Shown: positions 1 through 8,843 of the stretch, piece after piece
Position numbering within the stretch: the first letter of the stretch is position 1
Layout: every line of letters begins with the position of its first letter
NCBI RefSeq assembly: GCF_963681195.1
Contig: NZ_OY808997.1
Coordinates: 1,798,001 to 1,862,000, forward strand
Source of the DNA: Vibrio sp. 16
GTDB taxonomy: Bacteria > Pseudomonadota > Gammaproteobacteria > Enterobacterales > Vibrionaceae
DNA length: 64,000 nucleotides
Direction of reading: 5' to 3'
Translations under genes and position numbers: made by a program
The notes under the pieces: generated by a model
What the model was told of the DNA's origin: nothing
The model's input: only the letters and a program-made list of their open reading frames with translations
Database searches by the model: none

Positions 1-940
1 TCAACCATTCGGTGTCAAAATCACCCTCAACCGCGTCACGCAAGTCTTGTGCGCTTGATAACAAGGCTTTCGCTTTTGGCTCTGCAACTAGAGCAACTTT
101 GTCCGCCAGACGCTCAGCAAGCATTGGTAAGAAATCCGCCGCAATCTTTTCATGCACTAGTAGCGTGTCTAGTGAGTTGCAAGCTGATGGGCGTTGCACT
201 TTCGAGTTCTCAACCACATTCAGCGATTTTTCAAGGTCGGCACTTTCGTCAACAAAAATGTGGCTGATACCAAAACCGCCAATGATGACTGGAATCGTGC
301 TGTTCTCTTTACACATTTTGTGCAAGCCAGCTCCGCCGCGTGGAATAATCATATCCACGTATTCATCGAGTTTTAGAAGCTGCGAAACCAGTTCACGATC
401 AGGCTTTTCAATGTACTGAACCGACGCCGCAGGTAGACCCGCTTTTGCTAACGCAGATTGAATGACTTTAACCAACTCCATGTTAGAAAAGAACGTCTCT
501 TTACCACCGCGTAGAATACTCGCGTTACCCGTTTTTAAGCACAAGGCTGCGATATCGATGGTGACATTTGGACGCGCTTCGTAAATAACCCCGACGACGC
601 CAAGTGGTACACGGCGACGAGAAAGGGACATACCGTTTTCAAGTACTTTGCTGTCTAACTCACTACCAACCGGATCATTAAGACTGATGACATTGCGCAC
701 ATCATTCGCAATGCCAGATAAGCGCTCTTCGTTAAGCTGAAGACGGTCCAATAGTGCCTCTGTCAGCCCTGCTTCACGCCCTTTTTCAATGTCTTTCGCA
801 TTCGCGGCAAGAATAACCTTTGCATTGGCTTCTAGCTCATCGGCGATAATAGCGAGTGCTTTGTTTTTTTGTGCCGTTGATGCTGTCGCCAGTTGAAACG
901 CTGCTTCTTTTGCAGCTTGGCCCATAGAAATCAGTTCCAC
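1..940 (-). CDS. proA: Gamma-glutamyl phosphate reductase (3' part missing at window edge)
   Basis: ProA reduces gamma-glutamyl phosphate to glutamate semialdehyde with NADPH in cytoplasmic proline synthesis. About 313 codons are present; the C-terminal quarter lies outside the window. The reading frame contains the aldehyde-dehydrogenase-like stretch with PSACNS, holding the expected catalytic cysteine. The start is taken as GTG at 940, preceded by an AAGGAAAG ribosome site in the 10-base gap after proB; an in-frame ATG at 925 is a weaker alternative. It follows proB in the same direction, so the two form the usual proBA operon. Identity is very secure; only the start is open. Confidence 0.96.
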   Translation of the reverse strand, partial: MELISMGQAAKEAAFQLATASTAQKNKALAIIADELEANAKVILAANAKDIEKGREAGLTEALLDRLQLNEERLSGIANDVRNVISLNDPVGSELDSKVLENGMSLSRRRVPLGVVGVIYEARPNVTIDIAALCLKTGNASILRGGKETFFSNMELVKVIQSALAKAGLPAASVQYIEKPDRELVSQLLKLDEYVDMIIPRGGAGLHKMCKENSTIPVIIGGFGISHIFVDESADLEKSLNVVENSKVQRPSACNSLDTLLVHEKIAADFLPMLAERLADKVALVAEPKAKALLSSAQDLRDAVEGDFDTEWL

Positions 941-950
941 AATTCTTTCC

Positions 951-2084
951 TTATTCTTGGATTACGACCATATCGTCACGATGAAGCACTTCACTGCCGT
1001 AGTCGTAACCTAAAATACCGATAATATCTTTGCTGTGTTTGCCGACGATTTTAGCCATATCTTGGCTTGAGTAGCTGGCGATACCACGTGCAACCAGCTT
1101 ACCTTGAGCGTCAGTGACACGGACAACATCACCTCGCGCGAACTCACCGCTCACTCCCGTCAAGCCTTTGGCAAGCAAGCTGCTTCCTTTCTCTACCACC
1201 GCATTAACCGCGCCATCATCAATGACAATGTCGCCTGATGCTGCAGGACCTGCCAAGATCCAACGCTTGCGGTTTTCGAGCGCTTCTTCACACGGCAGGA
1301 AACGGGTACCTTGTGGCTCATCACTCAATGAGTCAAAAACAACATTCGGAGCGCTACCTGCGGCGATAATAACTTCAATACCTGCTCGTCGTGCGATATC
1401 AGCGGCTTGTAACTTAGTCGCCATACCGCCAGTGCCTAGCGTTGTGCCACTACCACCAGCAATTTTACGCAGTGTATCATCAATGGTTTTCACTTCTTTG
1501 ATTAACTCAGCGTTAGGATCTTTACGAGGGTCTGCTGTAAACAATCCTTTTTGATCGGTCAGCAGCAATAGCTTGTCGGCACCACACAAAATACCAACCA
1601 ATGCCGATAAGTTATCATTGTCACCAACTTTGATTTCGCTGGTCGCAACGGCATCGTTTTCGTTAACAACGGGAATAATATCGTTTTCAACCAGTGCGTT
1701 GATGGTGTCACGAGCATTTAAGAAGCGCTCGCGATCTTCTAAATCTGCCCGCGTCAGTAACATCTGACCAATTTTCAAACCGTAGATAGCAAACAATGAT
1801 TCCCACGTTTGAATCAACTGGCTTTGACCCACGGCCGCTAACAGTTGCTTGCTGGCCATAGAGTTGGGCAATGCGGGGTAACCTAGGTGCTCTCGACCAG
1901 CTGCGATGGCGCCAGACGAAACCATCACCACTGAGTGGCCTTGTTTTTTTAGCTCGGCGCATTGACGAACCAACTCAACCATATGAGCTCGATCTAACGC
2001 CAGCGTTCCACCAGTTAATACACTAGTACCTAGTTTCACTACCACAGTCTGTGACTGTAGTACTTTTCCGCTTTCTTGATTCAT
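951..2084 (-). CDS. proB: Glutamate 5-kinase
   Basis: ProB phosphorylates glutamate to gamma-glutamyl phosphate, the first and proline-inhibited step of proline synthesis. The 377-residue protein has an N-terminal amino acid kinase domain ([13 protein letters not shown] near residue 15, later VNENDAV and [10 protein letters not shown]) and a C-terminal PUA domain from roughly residue 270. The start ATG at 2084 has AGAAAGG upstream; the frame is open nine codons further but without a ribosome site. It is first in the proBA operon, 10 bases before proA. The length agrees with the long, PUA-containing bacterial form. Confidence 0.97.
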   Translation of the reverse strand: MNQESGKVLQSQTVVVKLGTSVLTGGTLALDRAHMVELVRQCAELKKQGHSVVMVSSGAIAAGREHLGYPALPNSMASKQLLAAVGQSQLIQTWESLFAIYGLKIGQMLLTRADLEDRERFLNARDTINALVENDIIPVVNENDAVATSEIKVGDNDNLSALVGILCGADKLLLLTDQKGLFTADPRKDPNAELIKEVKTIDDTLRKIAGGSGTTLGTGGMATKLQAADIARRAGIEVIIAAGSAPNVVFDSLSDEPQGTRFLPCEEALENRKRWILAGPAASGDIVIDDGAVNAVVEKGSSLLAKGLTGVSGEFARGDVVRVTDAQGKLVARGIASYSSQDMAKIVGKHSKDIIGILGYDYGSEVLHRDDMVVIQE

Positions 2085-2198
2085 TGCCTTTCTACTATGA
2101 AATAAATACAAACCGTCACAATCGACGCAGTCACAACAAGACGCTGAAGATTGATTAGACCTGATGTTTTAGCAATCAAATGGTAAATTCACAAGTAG

Positions 2199-2226
2199 AA
2201 AAGGCGCGAAAACGCGCCTTTTTGTT
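2199..2226 (-). terminator. Rho-independent terminator after crl
   Basis: The stem AAGGCGCG/CGCGCCTT closes a four-base A loop and is flanked by T runs on both strands. It lies downstream of crl and upstream of proB, both on the minus strand, so it should end crl transcription and isolate proBA. Confidence 0.75.
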
Positions 2227-2251
2227 GTTGGTAGAGGGTAAACGATGAAAA

Positions 2252-2641
2252 TCAGACGAATTCGACAGATTCTTCGTGCATTTGAACCTCTAGTGCAAAT
2301 TGACTTTTCAAGGTTTCAACCAGCTTGTCATGGAACGCCACTTGAGTACGGTTGACGTCCTCAACCACTTTTTTCGGTATGCTCTTTTCTTGCCAATCTC
2401 CAGTCACATCATAAAGCCCAGTGCGATAGCGTGCTTGGAATACACCATCTTGTAGATTGAGCTCTAACCACCACCCCCAAAACTCTCTTTTTTCTGGTGA
2501 CTTTTTATCGTCTACACAAACAGACAAGCAATCAAACAAATAAGCCCCTTCTTCACACTGTGATTCGCGTAAATAAGGCCCAATTGCCCTCATAACGGAA
2601 ACCAAACGATAGTGAGTCGGCTTTTTTATAGTATCAGACAT
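2252..2641 (-). CDS. crl: Sigma factor-binding protein Crl
   Basis: Crl binds the stationary-phase sigma factor RpoS and helps it assemble with core RNA polymerase. The 129-residue protein carries the family hallmarks: a GPYLRE segment near residue 21, FDCLSVCVDDK near 36, and the REFWGWWLEL block near residues 52-61, followed by GLYDVTGDW. Length matches the E. coli protein. The ATG at 2641 has GGAGATTCATA in front. It is monocistronic as judged by a terminator downstream and a gap of about 100 bases to frsA upstream. The proBA-crl-frsA-gpt neighbourhood is typical of enterics and vibrios. Confidence 0.95.
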   Translation of the reverse strand: MSDTIKKPTHYRLVSVMRAIGPYLRESQCEEGAYLFDCLSVCVDDKKSPEKREFWGWWLELNLQDGVFQARYRTGLYDVTGDWQEKSIPKKVVEDVNRTQVAFHDKLVETLKSQFALEVQMHEESVEFV

Positions 2642-2746
2642 TATGAATCTCCATATTCATCACTGAAATTATTATAAAAGGCTGATTTTAGGACTTGTTA
2701 GTCTAGGTACAGCCTAATATCAGTGTCGTCTAAAATACTTGAGATG

Positions 2747-3994
2747 TCATCTCATTAGCTCATCTTCTAGCCACTTAATCGCTAAATCGAGGGATTGCTC
2801 ATATCCTTGTGTAATTGTTTTTGCACTGATTTTCTTCGCTTTACCGTAGTCGCTGTATAAAGCAACCATCTGATTATCGCTATAAGGGGAAACAGGATCT
2901 CCTTCTAAGCTCATTGCCAAAATAGGGACACGAGTTTTACGGCTAGACAATATCCCCTGCACTTTCAACGACCAAGCCATCAGTTGACTCGACAGGCTAT
3001 GAATATCCACTGCGTTTTTGCCTAAACGTGACGCCAGCACATCAAGGTACATCTTCGGCATACTCTTGAGCTTATCGGGTGATGACAAGACATCATGGAT
3101 CGGTGCCCCCATCGAGACACACGCCTTGATTTTATCTTGCTCCAAAAATGAAAGACGCACCATCGCATTACCACCAAAGCGAAAACCAATCAGCCCTACT
3201 CTGTGATGATCGACCCAAGGAATGGAGTACAACTCATTGAGCACAGCTTGGTGCAATACTGACGTGTCTTCAGTTAAATTCCAGTGGGTATTGTGCCCGA
3301 TCGAAGGCATATCGACGGTTAGCATCGCGATATTTTTCTTCGCAAGATGGTCACGGAAAACGGTCCACAAGTCGGTTTGCAAACTGTCCAGCCCAGCACT
3401 CACAATCACCACAGGTTGCGGCTTTTCGGTACTGGTAAGGTGAAGATGAGCAATTATGCTTTTTTTCTGATAAGGGATCTCTAACCGCTTTACGATGTAC
3501 TTCGTCTTCTTGGTCGCTTCGGTATAAGCAGAACTTGCTAGAACTTGCGCCTGAGTCGCCAGATTATCGTTTTTTAGATGCGGGTAGCCGGCAATGCTAA
3601 AACAGAGTGACGCATTAAAAAGCTCATCAGCCGCTTCTTCGCCCTTCAGTTGCGATGAACGCTTTTGGTGAAGCATGCCGAGCTTCGTCCACTCGTAGGT
3701 CCAGTTGCCACTGTGATACCCCATGACGGTGTCTAACCACTCTTCATGAGTTCGGGAGTGCTTCGAAGCTGCGATTTTGGCGAGCACCGCTTCAATCTCG
3801 ATTGGGTCTAAGCCCTGCCACGTCCATTGCATTCGACGCAAATTTCGATACCACTTGTATCCGTCACTCTCACGCTTTTCATCCAAGAAGCTCTGGCTAC
3901 TTGGCATATATCGAGTCAGTTCCGAGGTTTCTTTCGCTTGCTTATGATTCGCAAACAACGTTTCAGAGAGATTCTTGCTGACTTCCTCAGACAT
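2747..3994 (-). CDS. frsA: Alpha/beta-hydrolase-fold esterase FrsA
   Basis: FrsA (YafA) is an alpha/beta-hydrolase-fold protein known in enterics to bind unphosphorylated enzyme IIA-Glc and to influence the fermentation/respiration balance; its enzymatic activity has been disputed. The 415-residue protein has a helical N-terminal part and an alpha/beta core from about residue 190. At the usual nucleophile elbow it reads GFRFGG (residues 270-275), so the serine of the canonical GxSxG motif is replaced by arginine, as in other family members. The start ATG at 3994 has AGGTTAAG upstream. It lies between crl and gpt, all on the minus strand. Confidence 0.93.
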   Translation of the reverse strand: MSEEVSKNLSETLFANHKQAKETSELTRYMPSSQSFLDEKRESDGYKWYRNLRRMQWTWQGLDPIEIEAVLAKIAASKHSRTHEEWLDTVMGYHSGNWTYEWTKLGMLHQKRSSQLKGEEAADELFNASLCFSIAGYPHLKNDNLATQAQVLASSAYTEATKKTKYIVKRLEIPYQKKSIIAHLHLTSTEKPQPVVIVSAGLDSLQTDLWTVFRDHLAKKNIAMLTVDMPSIGHNTHWNLTEDTSVLHQAVLNELYSIPWVDHHRVGLIGFRFGGNAMVRLSFLEQDKIKACVSMGAPIHDVLSSPDKLKSMPKMYLDVLASRLGKNAVDIHSLSSQLMAWSLKVQGILSSRKTRVPILAMSLEGDPVSPYSDNQMVALYSDYGKAKKISAKTITQGYEQSLDLAIKWLEDELMR

Positions 3995-4030
3995 GGGCTT
4001 AACCTAGTAAATGTGCTTTTCTAAATTGTA

Positions 4031-4060
4031 TAAAAAAAAATGACCCAATAAAGGGCCATT
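4031..4060 (-). terminator. Rho-independent terminator after gpt
   Basis: On the minus strand the stem AATGGCCC/GGGTCATT (one G-T pair) is followed by nine T residues. It sits just downstream of gpt and upstream of frsA. Confidence 0.8.
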
Positions 4061-4092
4061 CATCAAGAATCAGCGGCATTGTGCCATTTTGA

Positions 4093-4557
4093 TTACTTTT
4101 GTTTGCGATTGATTGGCTCAACGTACTGGATAGACATGTCCCATGGCTGCTCAATCCATGTATCTTGAGCAATGTCTACCACGTAATCGTCTAGCAGTTC
4201 TACTCCAGCAGGTTTTGCACAAACAGCAATCAATTTTGCTTTCGGGTACATTTCACGTAACTTACGCGCGGTATCACCACTGTCCACTAGGTCTTCCACG
4301 ATCAGGAAGCCTTCACCGTCACCTTCAGGTGCTTTTACAACAGTCATATCACGTTGGTGGTCGTGGTCATAGCTTGAGATACAAATCGTATCAACGTGAC
4401 GAATACCGAGCTCACGAGCAAGAATTGCCCCTGGAACCAAACCACCACGGCTTACTGCCCAAATACCTTTCCACTGCTCCGCTGGCATCTGTTTCTCAGC
4501 CAACTCGCGACAGAATGTGTGCATTTGGTCCCATGTGATAATGAATTTCTTAGCCAT
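4093..4557 (-). CDS. gpt: Xanthine-guanine phosphoribosyltransferase
   Basis: Gpt transfers phosphoribose from PRPP to guanine, xanthine and, less well, hypoxanthine, recycling purine bases to nucleotides at the inner face of the membrane. The 154-residue protein has the PRPP-binding signature [11 protein letters not shown] at about residues 86-96 and the SRGGLVPG loop near 36. The length equals that of the E. coli enzyme. AGGTTATTACA precedes the ATG at 4557. A strong PurR-like box lies about 87 bases upstream, and the neighbouring gene encodes a purine permease, which together suggest control as part of a purine salvage set. Confidence 0.97.
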   Translation of the reverse strand: MAKKFIITWDQMHTFCRELAEKQMPAEQWKGIWAVSRGGLVPGAILARELGIRHVDTICISSYDHDHQRDMTVVKAPEGDGEGFLIVEDLVDSGDTARKLREMYPKAKLIAVCAKPAGVELLDDYVVDIAQDTWIEQPWDMSIQYVEPINRKQK

Positions 4558-4643
4558 TGTAATAACCTAATAATTTGAAAAATCCGCATCCCCACAAAGC
4601 GTGACTGTCGGTTTGGAGTGCTTTAGCAAGTTGGGGAAAAGCT

Positions 4644-4659
4644 ACGCAAACGTTTATTT
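4644..4659. promoter_or_regulatory. PurR-like operator upstream of gpt
   Basis: The sequence ACGCAAACGTTTATTT matches the PurR operator consensus (ACGCAAACGTTTNCNT) at nearly every position including the central CG. It lies in the gpt upstream region, where purine repression would make sense. This is a consensus match by eye. Confidence 0.65.
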
Positions 4660-4706
4660 TAACGGATGAGACTGGTAATACCAATGATTAACCTCTCCTC
4701 AAAACG

Positions 4707-4745
4707 AAAAAACATCGCTACAGCAGAGAAACAGCCATAGCGATG
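4707..4745 (-). terminator. Rho-independent terminator after the NCS2 permease gene
   Basis: The minus-strand stem CATCGCTA/TAGCGATG, with a loop of about 17 bases, is followed by a T-rich run. It lies 27 bases downstream of the permease stop codon and upstream of the gpt operator. Confidence 0.7.
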
Positions 4746-4771
4746 CTCAAAAATGTGATAGGTAAGTCTAA

Positions 4772-6061
4772 TTAAGCAAACAAGTACTTCAGAATGAAGA
4801 CTGCAGACAGAACCCACACACTGATTGAAACTTCACGACCACGGCCGCTCAACAGTTTAATCGCTGCGTAAGAGATAAAGCCAAGCGCGATACCTTCAGC
4901 AATTGAGTAAGTTAACGGCATCAGAAGACAAGTCACTACGACTGGAGCCGCTTCTGTCAGATCACGCCAGTCAACACTTACCAATCCAGACATCATTAGG
5001 ATCGCAACGTAGAATAGCGCACCCGCTGTTGCGTAAGCTGGGATCATGCCCGCCAATGGTGAGAAGAAAAGAGCCAGAAGGAACAATACCCCTACTACGA
5101 CAGCAGTAAGACCAGTACGACCACCAGCAGCCACACCAGCTGTTGATTCAACGTAAGATGTTGTACTTGATGTACCAATCATCGCACCAACTGACGTCGC
5201 GGTAGAGTCAGCCAGTAACGCTTTGCTTAAACGCGGTAGTTTGCCATCTTCTTTAATAAGGTCCGCTTTTTGCGCAACGCCAACCAGAGTACCTGCCGTA
5301 TCGAATAGGTCAACGAACAGGAATGCGAACACCACTGAAATCATACCCACTTCGAAGACATCGGCGATATTCATTTGCATGAATGTTGGTGCAACACTTG
5401 GTGGCGTAGACATAATACCGCCCCACTGAACATCACCCAACATCAAACCAATCACCGTAATGATCAAAATTGCAATCATGACCGCGCCACGAACGCCTCG
5501 GTAGACAAGACCAATGGTCAAAAAGAAGCCAAGAGCAGCAAGAGCAGGCTGGAGACCAGTAATATGGCCAAGACCAACCAAAGTTGCTGGATTGTCGACA
5601 ACAATGCCTGAGTTTTGCAGGCCGATAAATGCCAAGAACAAACCGATACCTGCAGAAATACCAGTACGAAGAGACATCGGGATCGAGTTGATGATCCACT
5701 CACGAACCTTAAAAATACTCAAGGCCATGAAGATGAGACCTGAGACAAATACAGCCCCAAGCGCAACCTGCCATGAATGCCCCATACCTAGAACAACACC
5801 GTAGGTAAAGAAGGCATTTAAGCCCATACCTGGAGCAAGCGCGATAGGATAATTCGCAACAAAACCCATAATGAAACAGCCAATTGCCGCAGCAAGACAG
5901 GTAGCGACAAACACAGCGCCTTTATCCATACCTGCATCTGCCAACATTGCTGGGTTAACAAAGATAATGTAGGCCATGGTTAAAAAGGTGGTAACACCCG
6001 CGATGATCTCAGTTTTAACGTTCGTGCCGTTTTCACTGAGTTTGAACAGTTTTTCGAACAT
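4772..6061 (-). CDS. NCS2-family purine base permease (guanine/hypoxanthine or adenine type)
   Basis: An inner-membrane proton symporter of the NCS2 family (AzgA/PbuG/AdeQ branch), expected to import purine bases. The 429-residue protein is hydrophobic throughout with about 12-14 membrane segments. It opens with the typical soluble FKLSENGTNVKTE stretch and has GVTTFLTMAYI and NPAML near residues 25-40, LAPGMGLNAFF near 76, and DLFDTAGTL near 250. Which base it carries cannot be read from the sequence. AGGATTCGATC precedes the ATG at 6061 and a PurR-like box lies about 25 bases further up. With gpt next door it would feed base salvage. Confidence 0.9.
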   Translation of the reverse strand: MFEKLFKLSENGTNVKTEIIAGVTTFLTMAYIIFVNPAMLADAGMDKGAVFVATCLAAAIGCFIMGFVANYPIALAPGMGLNAFFTYGVVLGMGHSWQVALGAVFVSGLIFMALSIFKVREWIINSIPMSLRTGISAGIGLFLAFIGLQNSGIVVDNPATLVGLGHITGLQPALAALGFFLTIGLVYRGVRGAVMIAILIITVIGLMLGDVQWGGIMSTPPSVAPTFMQMNIADVFEVGMISVVFAFLFVDLFDTAGTLVGVAQKADLIKEDGKLPRLSKALLADSTATSVGAMIGTSSTTSYVESTAGVAAGGRTGLTAVVVGVLFLLALFFSPLAGMIPAYATAGALFYVAILMMSGLVSVDWRDLTEAAPVVVTCLLMPLTYSIAEGIALGFISYAAIKLLSGRGREVSISVWVLSAVFILKYLFA

Positions 6062-6083
6062 GATCGAATCCTAAAAGGGTAAA

Positions 6084-6099
6084 AAGTAAACGGTTGCGT
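6084..6099. promoter_or_regulatory. PurR-like operator upstream of the NCS2 permease
   Basis: Read on the minus strand the site is ACGCAACCGTTTACTT, close to the PurR consensus with the core GCAANCGTTT intact. It is centred about 30 bases before the permease start codon, a position where bound repressor would block the promoter or early elongation. Confidence 0.6.
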
Positions 6100-6427
6100 A
6101 ATCGATTGGCCGAAATTATAAAGTTATAAAATTTCAAATTCCAGATAGAATTAACACTCTAATCAACATTTCTACCAACCAGTTTGTCTATTTAAGATCA
6201 ACCGACCAATCTAGCGTAAAAATACCCGATAAAATTCAATCACTAAGACTGCAAACCATATAAAACACCGTTCGGTGGTTTTTTATACTTATGAGAAAAA
6301 TTACCAGTTGGATTTGTGTAAGAAGCGCGGAGGGAATATGTGTTTATGCGAATAATATGCAGGGAACTCAAAGCGATAGAAGAAACACTTTATCGGTGTG
6401 CACTTTTTAATCGGAAAGCAAAAGGGA
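6100..6427. other. Intergenic, no gene seen
   Basis: AT-rich stretch between the permease operator and the terminator of the small ORF. It should contain the permease promoter. I see no ORF with a ribosome site, no RNA gene and no clear repeat. Confidence 0.5.
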
Positions 6428-6456
6428 TAAAAAAACGCCACTCAATTTGAGTGGCG
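6428..6456 (-). terminator. Strong rho-independent terminator downstream of the 28-residue ORF
   Basis: CGCCACTCAA/TTGAGTGGCG forms a near-perfect ten-pair stem followed on the minus strand by an eight-base T run. No annotated minus-strand gene other than the small ORF lies upstream, so this terminator is evidence for a dedicated short transcript. Confidence 0.85.
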
Positions 6457-6542
6457 GTTGAATCATGTCAGCTATATAGGAGCTGTAAAAAAATTCCAAT
6501 ATATAGGGGTGAACAAACTTGTTCGAGAGTCACAAACTTGGA

Positions 6543-6629
6543 TTAGTATCCGAAGCTTGTTGGGTAAGTAAAGCTGCCTGTGTAAACTGAGCTGTTTAGC
6601 CAGAACGCTGCACTTGGTAAACCTTTCAT
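6543..6629 (-). CDS. Unrecognised 28-residue ORF with its own ribosome site, terminator and FNR/CRP-like boxes
   Basis: I do not recognise this gene. The frame encodes 28 residues beginning MKGLPSAAFWLN and ending YPTSFGY, then TAA. AAGGTGATAGTT immediately precedes the ATG at 6629. A strong terminator lies about 85 bases past the stop, and CRP- and FNR-like boxes lie 155-200 bases before the start. The peptide is odd in composition: seven of 28 residues are aromatic, eight are Ser or Thr, and the only charged side chain is Lys2. It has no clear membrane span or signal peptide. It could be a real small protein, a leader peptide, or the coding part of a dual-function RNA. A longer overlapping frame (starting near 6798) has no ribosome site and looks spurious. 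Confidence 0.55.
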   Translation of the reverse strand: MKGLPSAAFWLNSSVYTGSFTYPTSFGY

Positions 6630-6748
6630 AACTATCACCTTCTAAATCAATGAAAACTAAATAAACACTATTGATTTCTCGGTTCCTTGGAGGCGACAAA
6701 TCGGACTCATCCTTTGAGCATTTTCTCTTCGCTTTCGAAGTTGGTGTA

Positions 6749-6754
6749 AATATA
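6749..6754 (-). promoter_or_regulatory. Candidate -10 element for the 28-residue ORF transcript
   Basis: The minus strand reads TATATT here, about 40 bases downstream of the CRP-like site, giving a leader of roughly 110 bases before the small ORF. No good -35 hexamer is seen, as expected for an activator-dependent promoter. Weak on its own. Confidence 0.35.
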
Positions 6755-6783
6755 CCCCAAAGAAATTTAATTACAAGCACAAA

Positions 6784-6799
6784 AGTGACAAAAGTCACA
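6784..6799. promoter_or_regulatory. CRP-like site upstream of the 28-residue ORF
   Basis: Read on the minus strand it is TGTGACTTTTGTCACT, matching nine of ten positions of the TGTGA-N6-TCACA consensus. It lies upstream of the candidate -10 element. Confidence 0.6.
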
Positions 6800-6812
6800 A
6801 AAAGTTCACCAA

Positions 6813-6826
6813 TTGACTTAGATCAA
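6813..6826. promoter_or_regulatory. FNR-like site upstream of the 28-residue ORF
   Basis: Read on the minus strand it is TTGATCTAAGTCAA, matching nine of ten positions of TTGAT-N4-ATCAA. Its centre is 28 bases upstream of the CRP-like site. It could also serve as a second, weaker CRP site. Confidence 0.5.
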
Positions 6827-7090
6827 ACAAATATTGTAATTTAATTACAGATATATCAATTTATTATTTTTATTTCTTACACCTGATAAGAGTCCGGTAA
6901 CATAAGCATTGCAGATAAAATCAGTATTCTGTGATAGCAGCGAAACAAATCCTCACTTCTTTCTCTACACCCGAATCTCGGAGAGTGCTATTCTGTGCGT
7001 CTACTTAATAGGCCACATCTAGATTAATCATCTGAAATTTGAAATGTTGAAGTCATAAGATCTGGCATTATTCTTTATAAGGAGTCATCC

Positions 7091-8563
7091 GTGTCTGAAT
7101 TCCATTCTGAAATCAGCAACTTATCACCTGCTCCACTATGGCAGTTTTTCGATAAGATCTGTTCCATCCCTCACCCTTCTAAACATGAAGAAGCGCTTGC
7201 CCAATACATTGTCAATTGGGCGACAGAGCAAGGTCTAGACGTTCGTCGTGATCCAACAGGCAACGTGTTCATTAAAAAACCAGCAACACCGGGCATGGAA
7301 AACAAGAAAGGCGTCGTTCTGCAAGCGCACATCGATATGGTGCCGCAGAAGAATGAAGACACCGATCATGACTTCACTAAAGATCCAATCCAACCGTATA
7401 TCGATGGTGAATGGGTAACAGCGAAAGGGACGACTCTGGGTGCTGACAACGGCATGGGCATGGCATCGTGTCTCGCAGTACTTGCCTCTACAGATATTAA
7501 GCACGGTCCAATCGAGGTTCTGCTGACGGTTGATGAAGAAGCAGGCATGACAGGCGCGTTTGGTCTTGAGGCAGGTTGGTTGGAAGGTGAGATCCTTTTG
7601 AACACTGACTCAGAGCAAGAAGGCGAAGTCTACATGGGTTGTGCGGGTGGTATCGACGGTGAAATGACTTTCGATATCAAGCGTGAAGCAATCCCTGCAG
7701 GTTACGTGACTCGTCAGCTAGTGCTAAAAGGCCTAAAAGGTGGTCACTCAGGTTGTGATATTCATACAGGTCGTGGTAACGCAAATAAATTGGTTGCACG
7801 TTTCCTTGCAGGTCACGCCCAAGAGCTTGATCTTCGTCTAGTGGAGTTCCGTGGTGGTAGCCTACGTAATGCGATTCCTCGTGAGGCTTTCGTCACTGTC
7901 GCGGTTCCTGCTGAAAACGAAGCAAAACTGGCAGAGCTATTTGAGTTCTACACCAACCTATTAAAAACTGAACTCGGTAAAGTCGAAACCGACATTGTTT
8001 CTTTTAATGAAACCATCGACACCGACGCTCAAGTTTTAACCATCGCAGATCAGCAACGCTTCATCGCCGCTCTAAACGCATGCCCAAATGGTGTGATCCG
8101 TATGAGCGATGAAATCGAGGGCGTCGTTGAAACTTCTCTGAATGTCGGTGTAATCACCACTGAAGAAGACAAAATTCAAGTTCTCTGCCTTGTGCGTTCT
8201 CTTATTGACTCAGGTCGTCAGCAAGTGGAAGGCATGTTGACTTCAGTTGCTGAGTTAGCAGGTGCAAGTATCGAGTTCTCTGGCGCTTACCCTGGCTGGA
8301 AACCAGATGCAGATTCTGAAATCATGTCTATCTTCCGTGATATGTACGAAGGCATCTACGGCCACAAGCCAAACATCATGGTAATCCACGCAGGCCTAGA
8401 ATGTGGTCTATTTAAAGAACCTTACCCGAACATGGATATGGTCTCTTTCGGTCCAACCATCAAGTTCCCTCACTCTCCAGATGAAAAAGTGAAGATTGAT
8501 ACCGTTGCCCTATTCTGGGAGCAAATGGTCGCTCTACTAGAAGCTATTCCAGAAAAAGCGTAA
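7091..8563 (+). CDS. pepD: Aminoacyl-histidine dipeptidase (peptidase D, M20 family)
   Basis: PepD is a cytoplasmic zinc dipeptidase that cuts Xaa-His and other dipeptides such as carnosine and Cys-Gly. The 490-residue protein shows the M20 metal and catalytic motifs in order: HIDMV (His80, Asp82), GADNGMG (Asp119) and VDEEAGM (Glu149/Glu150), then HSGCDIH at about residue 219 and a late HAGLECG. Length is normal for the family. The start is GTG at 7091 with TAAGGAGT eight bases before. It is followed by its own terminator and appears monocistronic. Confidence 0.96.
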   Translation: MSEFHSEISNLSPAPLWQFFDKICSIPHPSKHEEALAQYIVNWATEQGLDVRRDPTGNVFIKKPATPGMENKKGVVLQAHIDMVPQKNEDTDHDFTKDPIQPYIDGEWVTAKGTTLGADNGMGMASCLAVLASTDIKHGPIEVLLTVDEEAGMTGAFGLEAGWLEGEILLNTDSEQEGEVYMGCAGGIDGEMTFDIKREAIPAGYVTRQLVLKGLKGGHSGCDIHTGRGNANKLVARFLAGHAQELDLRLVEFRGGSLRNAIPREAFVTVAVPAENEAKLAELFEFYTNLLKTELGKVETDIVSFNETIDTDAQVLTIADQQRFIAALNACPNGVIRMSDEIEGVVETSLNVGVITTEEDKIQVLCLVRSLIDSGRQQVEGMLTSVAELAGASIEFSGAYPGWKPDADSEIMSIFRDMYEGIYGHKPNIMVIHAGLECGLFKEPYPNMDMVSFGPTIKFPHSPDEKVKIDTVALFWEQMVALLEAIPEKA

Positions 8564-8590
8564 AGCATTTCGCATTACTTCAACTTATCC

Positions 8591-8622
8591 AAAAAGCCAG
8601 CTCAGATTAGCTGGCTTTTTTA
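8591..8622 (+). terminator. Rho-independent terminator after pepD
   Basis: The stem AGCCAGCT/AGCTGGCT around a six-base loop is followed by a seven-base T run, about 30 bases past the pepD stop codon. Confidence 0.85.
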
Positions 8623-8843
8623 ATACTTCAGCTTTCCTTTCGATAAATTTTCTTTATCGTGACGGTGAGTTTTTTTCGTTAGTCACACCGAACCTCGGTT
8701 GCTAAATTCCCCCTCCTTGAAGCGCCTATGGGTACATTCTTACTCTCTTCAAGCACAAGACTCGGCACAAATTCGACCGGTCATGTTGGGGATGTTCACT
8801 TCACCCGAACATCTTAAATACTCTCTAAAAATATGTTACTGCG

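Noticed and set aside
1114..1554. 146-residue plus-strand frame inside proB
   Set aside because: Lies wholly antisense to a secure gene, with no family motif or ribosome site; a shadow frame.
6472..6798. 108-residue minus-strand frame over the small-ORF unit
   Set aside because: No ribosome site, low-complexity composition, and it spans the leader, the 28-residue ORF region and putative promoter; the short ORF in another frame has the better signals.
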